Assembly (NCBI GenBank): GCA_964639525.1
Contig: CAZXDS010000128.1
Span: 1 to 10,077, forward strand
Reading direction: 5' to 3'
DNA length: 10,077 bases
Source of the DNA: CAZXDS01 sp964639525
GTDB taxonomy: Bacteria > Bacteroidota > Ignavibacteria > Ignavibacteriales > Melioribacteraceae
The translations under genes and the position numbers were made by a program. The notes under the pieces were generated by a model that made no database searches, was not told where the DNA came from, and saw only the letters and a list, made by a program, of their open reading frames with translations. Shown here piece after piece: positions 1 through 6,967 of this stretch (position 1 is the stretch's first letter; every line of letters starts with the position of its first letter).

Positions 1-22
1 ACGACTGAAGTCGTGGGCTAGT
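1..22. repeat. Partial REP-like / IS200-type palindrome at window edge
   Basis: Bases 1-14 form a perfect short palindrome (ACGACT, then GA, then AGTCGT), best folded as a 5-bp stem with a TGAA loop, followed by GTGGGCTAGTC. The GTGGGCT flank suggests a longer stem whose left arm (AGCCCAC…) lies outside the window. Hairpins of this style with a short G-rich flank are known from REP elements and the ends of IS200/IS605-type elements. No transposase is visible here, and the left arm cannot be seen, so the identification is tentative. Confidence 0.4.
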
Positions 23-110
23 CAAAATATTACTTTTTAGAATGGACTCATAAATAATTTACAATGATATTTGAAATAATGTTATTTTAAAGCTGCTGAT
101 TCAATTTTAT

Positions 111-115
111 AGGGA
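111..115 (+). promoter_or_regulatory. Ribosome binding site of the Lon-like protease gene
   Basis: AGGGA lies 7 nt upstream of the ATG at 123 and is the only purine-rich Shine-Dalgarno-like match nearby. It supports this ATG as the start. No convincing promoter could be picked out in the AT-rich stretch between 23 and 110. Confidence 0.5.
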
Positions 116-122
116 AACTACT

Positions 123-2597
123 ATGACTTACATACGTGCTCGCAAACCAAAAGAATTAAAACCGGAAGAACTTAAATGGACATGTGATTTACAATGTTTT
201 GATTTCAAATCTACAACTAATGTGAAACCAATTGATGGTGTAATCGGACAGGAACGAGCAATGAAGGCTCTTAAAATCGGGGTCGATTTAAAAAGTTCCG
301 GATACAATATTTTTATTACAGGCTTATCCGGTACCGGAAAATTTTCAGCTGTTAAAAAATTATTAGAGAATATTCGTCCGGATTGTTCAGATTTAAGAGA
401 TTATGCATATGTAAATAATTTTGATGATGAAGATCGTCCTGTATTACTTGTTTTCCCAAAAGGACAAGCCCGTTCATTTAAAAGAGATTTGGCGGCAACA
501 ATAAAATTTTTACGTGAGAATATTCCCCATATTTTAGAAGCGGAACCTTTTGCAGCAAAGAAAAATTCTCTTTTAAATAAAACGCGCGCAGTTCAAGAAA
601 AGCTAACCAAACAATTTGAACAAAAATTACAAAAAAATCACTTTACAATCGGACAAGTAAAAATGGGAGAGGTAGTTGCACCCGAAGTCTTTTCGGTGAT
701 TAATAATAAGCCCGTTCATGTTCAGCAATTAGAAGAAATGGTTCTCGCAAAAAAAATCACACAAAAAAGGGTGAATACACTAATTGAAAAATATGATAAA
801 TTCAAAGAAGAATTTCAGGGCATTTTAAAACAAATTATGCTGATTAGTAAAGAGACGCAGGCTAAAATTTCAGAGATGGAAAAAGCAACGATTAAAGATA
901 TTGTTTACTTGGATGTTAATGAATTAAAGAAAAAATATAATGATAAAAAGGTGCGCCGGTTTTTGGATCAAATAGCTCAAGAAATACCTGAGAACATTGA
1001 GGTGTTCAAAGGAGCTAAACCTGCTCAGGAACAAACCGAGCAAGGTTATATTATAGATTACTTAAAAGAATACGATGTAAATATTGTGCTCGATAATTCA
1101 AACACTACCGAATGCCCGGTAATAGTTGAAACATCACCAACCTACAGTAATATTTTCGGGACGATTGAAAAATTTAGCGATGGAATGGGCGGCTGGCATG
1201 CTGATTTTACGCGAATAAAGGCGGGCTCACTTCTTCGTGCAAACGGCGGTTATCTTGTGCTGAATGCAATGGACTCATTTGGCGAAACAGGCGTTTGGAA
1301 AACTTTGAAACGAACTTTGCTTTATAATAAATTAGAAATTCAAGACCTTGCAAATCTTTATCAATTTTCTCCGAGTATTCTTCAGCCTGAGCCGATTGAA
1401 GTTCAGACAAAAGTAATATTGATTGGAAGCAATTACATCTATTCAATGCTTTCAGGTTACGAAGATGATTTCAATAAAATATTTAAAATTAAAGCAGAGT
1501 TTGATTACGAAATGAAACGCACAAATAGTGCGTTGCTTGAATATGCACAAATTTTAAAAAAGCTAATTGATAAAGAAAGTCTTCTTGAATTTGATATTAC
1601 CGCAATTGGTAAAATTGCAGAATACGGTGCACGGTATGCAGGAGAACAAGCTAAGCTAACAACTCGTTTTGCTTACATTGCCGATTTGGCAAGAGAGGCA
1701 AACTTTTGGGCAAAGGATGTCGGTGCCGAAATGGTTAACAGTTTTCACATTACACAAGCATACGAAAGTATGCGGCAACGCCACAGTTTAAGCGAAACGA
1801 AGGTTTCCGAAATGATTGAAGACGGAACAATGCTTATTGATACAGAAGGTTCGCGAGTCGGTCAAATTAACGGTCTCGCTGTTTACGGCGGCGGAAAATA
1901 TTCGTTCGGCAAACCTACTCGGATTACCGCTTCTGTCGGCTTGGGTAACGGAACGATTATCAATGTTGATCGGGAAGCCGGATTAAGCGGGAATACTCAC
2001 AATAAAGGTGTGCTTATTATCGGCGGATATTTCAGGCAAAATTTCGGAAGAAGATTCCCGCTTTCATTTTCAGCAAGTTTGGTTTTTGAACAAGGCTACG
2101 GAATGATTGACGGAGACAGTGCTTCGATTACGGAAATTTCTGCGTTGCTGTCGTGTATTTCCGAAATTCCGATAAAACAAAATTTTGCAATTACAGGTTC
2201 TGTTAATCAACGCGGCGACATTCAGCCAATCGGCGGAGTAAATGATAAAATTGAAGGCTATTTCGGTATTTGTAAAGCACGCGGACTCACTGGAAAACAT
2301 AGCGTAATAATCCCAATTCAGAATAAAAAAGATTTAATGCTGAATGATGAAATTGTTGAAGCGGTTAAAGAAAAGAAATTTCATATTTATGCCGTATCAA
2401 AAGTTGAAGAGGCAGTGGAGTTATTAACCGGTGTAAAAGCCGGCAGGTTGCTGAAGAATGGTCATTACGAAGCAAATACTGTTTTCGGTGCTGTGGATAA
2501 AGCACTAAGGGAAATGAGATTGAGGGCAAAACCTTTACCGACAAAACCGGTAGAAAAGACAACGGCGAAAAGAACTACAACAAAAAGGAAAAAGTAA
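123..2597 (+). CDS. Lon-like AAA+ family protease (LonB/LonC-type, AAA_32 family)
   Basis: Predicted cytoplasmic serine-lysine protease of the Lon family, 824 aa, for degrading damaged or regulatory proteins. An N-terminal segment (about 1-60) leads into a P-loop (G67-LSGTGK-F74). A Lys/Gln/Glu-rich helical insertion (about 145-260) follows. The second half of the ATPase region has RANGGYLVLNAMD (372-384) at the Walker B position and a TTR sensor-2-like Arg at 515. The C-terminal Lon protease domain is complete: DREAG at 616-620, then the catalytic Ser666 in DGDSAS and Lys709 in GGVNDK. Their 43-residue separation equals that in E. coli Lon. The Walker motifs are imperfect: Phe74 follows the P-loop Lys, and Asn381 sits where Asp is expected, so ATPase activity is uncertain. 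The tail (803-824) is rich in Lys, Arg and Thr. There is no N-terminal LAN substrate domain as in LonA, and no membrane segment, unlike archaeal LonB. Pyruvate kinase starts 9 bp downstream. Confidence 0.92.
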   Translation: MTYIRARKPKELKPEELKWTCDLQCFDFKSTTNVKPIDGVIGQERAMKALKIGVDLKSSGYNIFITGLSGTGKFSAVKKLLENIRPDCSDLRDYAYVNNFDDEDRPVLLVFPKGQARSFKRDLAATIKFLRENIPHILEAEPFAAKKNSLLNKTRAVQEKLTKQFEQKLQKNHFTIGQVKMGEVVAPEVFSVINNKPVHVQQLEEMVLAKKITQKRVNTLIEKYDKFKEEFQGILKQIMLISKETQAKISEMEKATIKDIVYLDVNELKKKYNDKKVRRFLDQIAQEIPENIEVFKGAKPAQEQTEQGYIIDYLKEYDVNIVLDNSNTTECPVIVETSPTYSNIFGTIEKFSDGMGGWHADFTRIKAGSLLRANGGYLVLNAMDSFGETGVWKTLKRTLLYNKLEIQDLANLYQFSPSILQPEPIEVQTKVILIGSNYIYSMLSGYEDDFNKIFKIKAEFDYEMKRTNSALLEYAQILKKLIDKESLLEFDITAIGKIAEYGARYAGEQAKLTTRFAYIADLAREANFWAKDVGAEMVNSFHITQAYESMRQRHSLSETKVSEMIEDGTMLIDTEGSRVGQINGLAVYGGGKYSFGKPTRITASVGLGNGTIINVDREAGLSGNTHNKGVLIIGGYFRQNFGRRFPLSFSASLVFEQGYGMIDGDSASITEISALLSCISEIPIKQNFAITGSVNQRGDIQPIGGVNDKIEGYFGICKARGLTGKHSVIIPIQNKKDLMLNDEIVEAVKEKKFHIYAVSKVEEAVELLTGVKAGRLLKNGHYEANTVFGAVDKALREMRLRAKPLPTKPVEKTTAKRTTTKRKK

Positions 2598-2606
2598 AAA
2601 ATCTTT

Positions 2607-4034
2607 ATGAAAAACGTAAAAACTAAAATACTTGTTACGCTCGGCCCGGCAACGGATTCTGCTGAAAAGTTAAGCGAGCTGATTGATGCAGGAGTTAATG
2701 CTTTCCGCTTGAACTTTTCGCATGGAGATGAAGCATATTTCGATAAATTATTCAAAACTCTACACACAGTTTGTAAAGAAAAAAATGTGTTCATCCCGAT
2801 TATTCAGGATTTACAGGGTCCCAAAATCAGAATCGGTAATCTTGTTCATGACGAAATTGAAATTTTTGACGGTGAGCAAATAATAATTACTACCGAAGAA
2901 GTGCTTGGAACAAAAGAAAAAATTTCAACTTCTTACAAGTTACTTGCAGAGGATGCTTCCGTCGGCGATTCAATTTTAATTGACGACGGGCTTTTAAAAT
3001 TAGAAGTTCTGAAAAAGGAAAACGGATTATTGATTTGTAAAATAATAAACGGCGGAATTTTGCATCCGCATAAAGGAATGAATCTGCCCGGTATGAAATT
3101 AAGCACGCCTGCATTGACCGAAAAGGATATTGAAAATCTGGAATTCGCATTAAAGTATAATGTGAATTATGTAGCGCTTTCTTTTGTAAGACATCCCGAA
3201 GATATAAAAGAATTGAAAGAGTGGTTAAAACAGCATAACAGCGTAAGACCAATAATAGCAAAAATTGAAAAACCTGAAGCAGTTGATAATTTTGAATCCA
3301 TACTGAATGAAACAGATGCAGTGATGGTTGCGCGCGGCGATCTCGGCGTTGAGCTTCCTGCTCAACTTGTTCCAATCATTCAAAAAAATATTATCAGAAG
3401 ATGTAATGCTTTGGGGAAACCTGTTATCACCGCAACGCAGATGCTTGAATCAATGATACACAATCCTGTTCCGACGAGAGCCGAAGCTTCGGATGTTGCC
3501 AATGCAGTGCTTGACGGAACTGACGTAGTGATGCTTAGCGGTGAAACTTCTGTTGGCAAATATCCGGTTAAAGCCGTACAGATAATGACTGAAATTCTAA
3601 AAACAACGGAAGTCAATACACAATTTACACACAAAATAAATTACGAAGTACCGGGAAACTTAATGGATAATTTGTTCGACTCTACCGGAAAAGCATTTGC
3701 TCAAATTGCCGACCAAGTTGCCGCATCACTGATTGTGGTCTTTACGCATTTCGGCAGAAAGGCAAAAGTTGTTGCAAAGTATAGACCGAGTGCACCGATA
3801 ATTGCTTTTTCGGATAAGCCGGAAATTGTAACGGAAATGAACTTTAGAAGAGGAATTTCAGCGTATTACCTTCCGGATATTAATAATGAAGTTGAAGCCG
3901 TTGAAAAAGCTATGAAATTTTTGAAAGAGAATGGTATTGTAAAGAAAAATGAACTTGTAATTTTCACAGCCGGCGAGCCCGTGGACGAATTCAGCAGAAA
4001 GGCGTGGATACGTTCAATCTTTGTGAACGAATAG
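2607..4034 (+). CDS. pyk: Pyruvate kinase (predicted K+-independent type)
   Basis: Catalyses the last step of glycolysis, phosphoenolpyruvate + ADP to pyruvate + ATP, in the cytoplasm. Its 475 aa are the normal bacterial length. Visible landmarks are KILVTLGPAT (7-16), substrate-binding R34 in RLNFSHG, QDLQGPKIRIG (67-77), ALSFVR (190-195), the catalytic Lys219 and metal-binding Glu221 of AKIEKP, Asp245 in ARGDLGVELP, Thr277 in VITATQMLESM, and PTRAEASDVANAVLDGTD (289-306). The C-terminal regulatory domain (about 350-475) is present. At the positions equivalent to rabbit muscle Thr113, Lys114, Glu117 and Thr120 it has Leu69, Gln70, Lys73 and Ile76. This is the pattern described for enzymes that use a lysine in place of K+. 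The gene follows the protease gene by 9 bp. A purine-rich AGGAA at the end of that gene is rather far upstream, so coupled translation is possible. Confidence 0.97.
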   Translation: MKNVKTKILVTLGPATDSAEKLSELIDAGVNAFRLNFSHGDEAYFDKLFKTLHTVCKEKNVFIPIIQDLQGPKIRIGNLVHDEIEIFDGEQIIITTEEVLGTKEKISTSYKLLAEDASVGDSILIDDGLLKLEVLKKENGLLICKIINGGILHPHKGMNLPGMKLSTPALTEKDIENLEFALKYNVNYVALSFVRHPEDIKELKEWLKQHNSVRPIIAKIEKPEAVDNFESILNETDAVMVARGDLGVELPAQLVPIIQKNIIRRCNALGKPVITATQMLESMIHNPVPTRAEASDVANAVLDGTDVVMLSGETSVGKYPVKAVQIMTEILKTTEVNTQFTHKINYEVPGNLMDNLFDSTGKAFAQIADQVAASLIVVFTHFGRKAKVVAKYRPSAPIIAFSDKPEIVTEMNFRRGISAYYLPDINNEVEAVEKAMKFLKENGIVKKNELVIFTAGEPVDEFSRKAWIRSIFVNE

Positions 4035-4074
4035 TTAATTTTGTGTCTGAGTCAAATTTCTGAATTAAAGTTTT

Positions 4075-5292
4075 ATGCGAATTAAAAAATTTACATACAA
4101 TATATTTTTTGATAAAAACATAAATGCCCTGTTCGGCGGACAGTTGATTTCCCAAATGGGAGACAGTATGTTCCTTATCGGTTTGATGTGGCTTGTTCTT
4201 GATTTAACCGGCTCAAAAGCAATTATGGGAACAGTGGCAATGATTTCATATCTCCCGATGCTTTTCTTCGGACTGTTTGCCGGTGTGCTTGTCGATACTT
4301 TTAACCGTAAAAAAATAATGCTTGCAGCTGATTTGCTGCGGGCATTAATTGTATTAATAATTCCGGTTACTTTTTTCCTGAATGTAATTTCTATTCCGAT
4401 AATTATTGTTATTGCATTTTTTCTTTCAACTTTAACTTCGGTTTTTAATCCTGCCCGTGATTCAATCATTCCTTTTCTATCGAAAGGGAAAAATTTGTTA
4501 AAAGCTAATTCGCTGATACAGGTTTCAAACTATATTGCAATTCTTCTTGGACCCGGACTTGCGGCTGTCTTAATAAGCGTTATCGGTGTTGTGCATCTAT
4601 TTACAATTGATAGTGTAACATTTCTTCTCTCATTTTTTGCCATCTTGATTATTTCATATTCACCGGCTTCAACTATTAAAAAAAATGATGTTCAAATTAT
4701 TGCTCCGATGAGAGAAATAATTTCTTACATTCGTACTGATAAAAAAGTGCTTTATTTGTTGATACTAACTGCTATAAACAATTTTTTTATTATGGGTCCG
4801 GCAATTGTTGGTATTCCTATTTTTGTAAAGGAAGTTTTGCACAAAGGGGCATCGAGCTACGCTCTTGTAGAATCAAGCTATGGTTTTGGAATGCTGCTCG
4901 GAACCGTATTTATAAATTATCTAATCCGATACATGAACATAGGAAAAATATTACTTGTCGGAATGATATTCGACGGAATTACGTATGCGTTTATTTACTT
5001 TACACAAAGCATTGAGTTGACGATTGTGCTTATTTCTTTTCACGCAATTGGAATTCCATTTATTGTTGTTGCAAGAACATCGTTAATTCAAAAATGGGTA
5101 GTTCGCGAAAAACTCGGGCGTGCGTTCAGCCTTGTAAATATAGCTGTTGTGGGAATGACGGCTTTAACTACGGGAGTTACAGGTATTTTAGCAGAATATA
5201 TTTCAATACAGGGAATTTTTGCAATATTCGGAATGGCAGGAATGATTTGCGGAATAGCGGGATTTTATTATAAACCGTTGAGAAACGGATAA
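4075..5292 (+). CDS. MFS transporter, DHA3/EntS-like exporter
   Basis: Inner-membrane secondary transporter of 405 aa with about 12 hydrophobic helices, near residues 18-45, 50-76, 82-104, 106-122, 145-168, 172-196, 223-247, 262-284, 289-309, 312-334, 350-374 and 377-398. Features typical of the drug/siderophore-exporter branch (DHA3, MFS_3) are GGQLISQMGDSM (21-32), the loop 2-3 motif A variant GVLVDTFNRKK (70-80), FNPARDSIIPF (124-134), GPGLAAVL (159-166) and GRAFSL (348-353). Proton-driven export is inferred from the family; the substrate cannot be read from sequence. It starts 40 bp after the pyruvate kinase stop, with no clear Shine-Dalgarno (only TAAAG near the ATG). It may be the last gene of a three-gene transcript, since a strong hairpin begins directly after its stop codon. 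Confidence 0.9.
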   Translation: MRIKKFTYNIFFDKNINALFGGQLISQMGDSMFLIGLMWLVLDLTGSKAIMGTVAMISYLPMLFFGLFAGVLVDTFNRKKIMLAADLLRALIVLIIPVTFFLNVISIPIIIVIAFFLSTLTSVFNPARDSIIPFLSKGKNLLKANSLIQVSNYIAILLGPGLAAVLISVIGVVHLFTIDSVTFLLSFFAILIISYSPASTIKKNDVQIIAPMREIISYIRTDKKVLYLLILTAINNFFIMGPAIVGIPIFVKEVLHKGASSYALVESSYGFGMLLGTVFINYLIRYMNIGKILLVGMIFDGITYAFIYFTQSIELTIVLISFHAIGIPFIVVARTSLIQKWVVREKLGRAFSLVNIAVVGMTALTTGVTGILAEYISIQGIFAIFGMAGMICGIAGFYYKPLRNG

Positions 5293-5336
5293 ATAATGCA
5301 AATTGGTTTTAGATGCTCAAAACCAATTTGCATTAT
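5293..5336. terminator. 18-bp perfect hairpin between convergent genes
   Basis: ATAATGCAAATTGGTTTT (5293-5310) and its exact reverse complement (5319-5336) enclose an 8-nt loop. The stem begins on the base after the exporter stop codon and lies 28 bp beyond the stop of the minus-strand propeller gene. It is therefore placed to end transcription from both sides. Neither side has a real U-tract (GGATACT on the plus side, TTATCCGTTTCT on the minus side), and the stem is AT-rich. It may act as an RNA-end stabiliser or need help from Rho. Confidence 0.6.
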
Positions 5337-5364
5337 GGATACTAAAAAAATGTGTTCATTGACT

Positions 5365-6891
5365 TTATTTTAATAATATCATTTTTTTACTTGATGTAAA
5401 ATTACCGACTTGTATTTTATAAACATAAATTCCGCTTGGTAGTCCGGTACCGGCGGAAACAGTATTAAATGTGGCTTGGTATTTACCGGCAGACTTAAAT
5501 GTATTTACAAGTGTTTTAACTTTTTGTCCAAGCATATTATAAACGGCAAGTTTTACAAAACCTGCTTTTGGTATTTGATATTCTATTGTTGTTGTCGGGT
5601 TGAATGGGTTTGGATAGTTTTGATTTAATTTATAATTGGTAACAACTATTCCATCTTTTACATCCGTTGAATTTGTGTCTCTAATTGCAATTAAGTTTTG
5701 TGTGTTTTCATTCCAAAGCGAGGATTTATGAACCCCAAGATACAACGTTCCGTCTTTGTCTATTGCTCCTGTATTGTCAACTTGATAATCGTTTAGAGGC
5801 AATTTCCATTTTAACTCACCTTCACTCGAAATTGCATAGTAGTAACTGCCAATGGTTGATCCCAAGTAAACAGTTCCTTCTTTATCACAAATAAGAGGTT
5901 GCCAATAATCATCACCACTAATATTAGGGAATGTATATTTCCATTTAAAATGCCCATTATAATCTATAGCAATTAACGAGGCTTCTATCCCTTGTTGTGT
6001 TAATTCATATCCAACTGCATATATATTTCCATCTTTATCAATCGTTGGCATAGAATGGGATCCCATTACAAAATCATTGAAAATCCATTTAACACTTCCA
6101 TTTGGGAAAAGACAGTACAAATTGTATCCACTATCAAAATATATATTGCCCTCTGAATCAACCAAGGGAGCTTTATCACTTAAAGGAATAGTAAACTTCC
6201 ATTTAAGAGTGCCATCTAAATTAATCGCATACAAATTATTATAAAACCCTGCAATATAAATAGTTTTACCGTCTGCCGAAAAAACAGGGGATTTCTCTAT
6301 AAACCCGTCTTCATATTTTACCGACCAATTCAGTGTACCGTTAGATTTAATTGATAATAACGCACCTTCCGGATTATTTACTATATATATATTCCCGTCC
6401 AAATCAATATTAGGCATAACTATCTCTTGTATAAAACCGACATTGAGTTTCCACTTCAAAGTCCCGTCTGAATTCATCGCATAAAAATATTGGTCAAGCG
6501 AACCAAAATAAATTGTATTGCTCGAATCAATTAATATACCGGATTGAGGCGGACGGTTCCCACCGAGTTTATAATCCCATCTGAACTTCCCATCTTCAGT
6601 GTATGAATAAAAATGGTCGGCACTATCCAATTGATAATATGAGCCAAAGTAAAGATTATTCTCTTCTCCGATTACCGGTCCCGAAAATATTCCGTCATTT
6701 AAGTCTTTTGCCCATACAATAGTAGGTGTTTGCGGACCCTTATAAGGTGAGCGACCTGTAAATTGAGGGTCGTGTTTTATCATTGGCCAATCTGAGTTCG
6801 CAAGTGTTGCCCAAGGTATATCCTGCTGGGTTTGTGCATTTAGTTCTATTGAAAGAAAAATCAATATCAATAAGTAAATAAGATGTTTCAT
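5365..6891 (-). CDS. Secreted PQQ-like beta-propeller protein with T9SS sorting domain, copy 1
   Basis: 508-aa exported protein. The signal peptide (1-19) ends NA|Q, with Gln at +1 as is usual in Bacteroidota. The N-terminal WPMIKHDPQFTGRSPY (35-50) is a hallmark of PQQ-like propeller proteins. About seven to eight blades follow at roughly 40-residue spacing. Each pairs a D-x-DGNIYxGS-like strand (near 122, 163, 205, 245, 285, 336, 378) with a DGTLKWKF-like strand (near 99, 142, 184, 226, 264, 312, 357). The type A T9SS sorting domain (about 421-508) has LNQNYPNPFNPTTTIEYQIP, YNMLGQKV, SGIYVYKI and KKMILLK. The domain predicts outer-membrane transport and surface attachment or release. No dehydrogenase catalytic motif is evident, so a binding, adhesion or structural role is more likely than an enzyme. 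The first 409 residues are identical to copy 2; only the sorting region differs. AAAGGG lies 8 nt before the ATG. Confidence 0.9.
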   Translation of the reverse strand: MKHLIYLLILIFLSIELNAQTQQDIPWATLANSDWPMIKHDPQFTGRSPYKGPQTPTIVWAKDLNDGIFSGPVIGEENNLYFGSYYQLDSADHFYSYTEDGKFRWDYKLGGNRPPQSGILIDSSNTIYFGSLDQYFYAMNSDGTLKWKLNVGFIQEIVMPNIDLDGNIYIVNNPEGALLSIKSNGTLNWSVKYEDGFIEKSPVFSADGKTIYIAGFYNNLYAINLDGTLKWKFTIPLSDKAPLVDSEGNIYFDSGYNLYCLFPNGSVKWIFNDFVMGSHSMPTIDKDGNIYAVGYELTQQGIEASLIAIDYNGHFKWKYTFPNISGDDYWQPLICDKEGTVYLGSTIGSYYYAISSEGELKWKLPLNDYQVDNTGAIDKDGTLYLGVHKSSLWNENTQNLIAIRDTNSTDVKDGIVVTNYKLNQNYPNPFNPTTTIEYQIPKAGFVKLAVYNMLGQKVKTLVNTFKSAGKYQATFNTVSAGTGLPSGIYVYKIQVGNFTSSKKMILLK

Positions 6892-6899
6892 AGTGTTTA

Positions 6900-6905
6900 C
6901 CCTTT
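6900..6905 (-). promoter_or_regulatory. Ribosome binding site of propeller copy 1
   Basis: Read on the minus strand this is AAAGGG, 8 nt before the ATG at 6891. It supports that start, which also gives a complete signal peptide. The same site precedes copy 2. Confidence 0.6.
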
Positions 6906-6931
6906 GGTTATATATTTACATAAATATAAAT

Positions 6932-6959
6932 AGAACCGCATATAAATATATGCGGTTCT
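6932..6959 (-). terminator. Hairpin between propeller copies 2 and 1
   Basis: AGAACCGCATATA and its exact reverse complement flank AA, a 13-bp inverted repeat whose outer part (GAACCGCA) is relatively GC-rich. On the minus strand it starts 8 bp after the stop of copy 2 and is followed by ATTTATATTTATG, a U-rich but broken run. This is consistent with an intrinsic terminator of copy 2. It also lies about 40 bp before the start of copy 1, so an attenuator or leader role is possible. It is part of the duplicated unit. Confidence 0.6.
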
Positions 6960-6967
6960 TTAACAAT

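Noticed and set aside
2465..2794. Open frame of 109 codons on the minus strand
   Set aside because: It overlaps the protease C-terminus and the start of pyruvate kinase, both firmly identified on the plus strand, and shows no domain or ribosome binding site of its own.
2890..3375. Open frame of 161 codons on the minus strand inside pyruvate kinase
   Set aside because: It is antisense to highly conserved pyruvate kinase motifs and its translation has no recognisable features; it is a by-product of the coding sequence on the other strand.
5685..5894. Identical 69-codon plus-strand open frames here and at 7288-7497
   Set aside because: They occur twice only because the propeller genes are duplicated; they are antisense to the propeller blades and lack a start signal.
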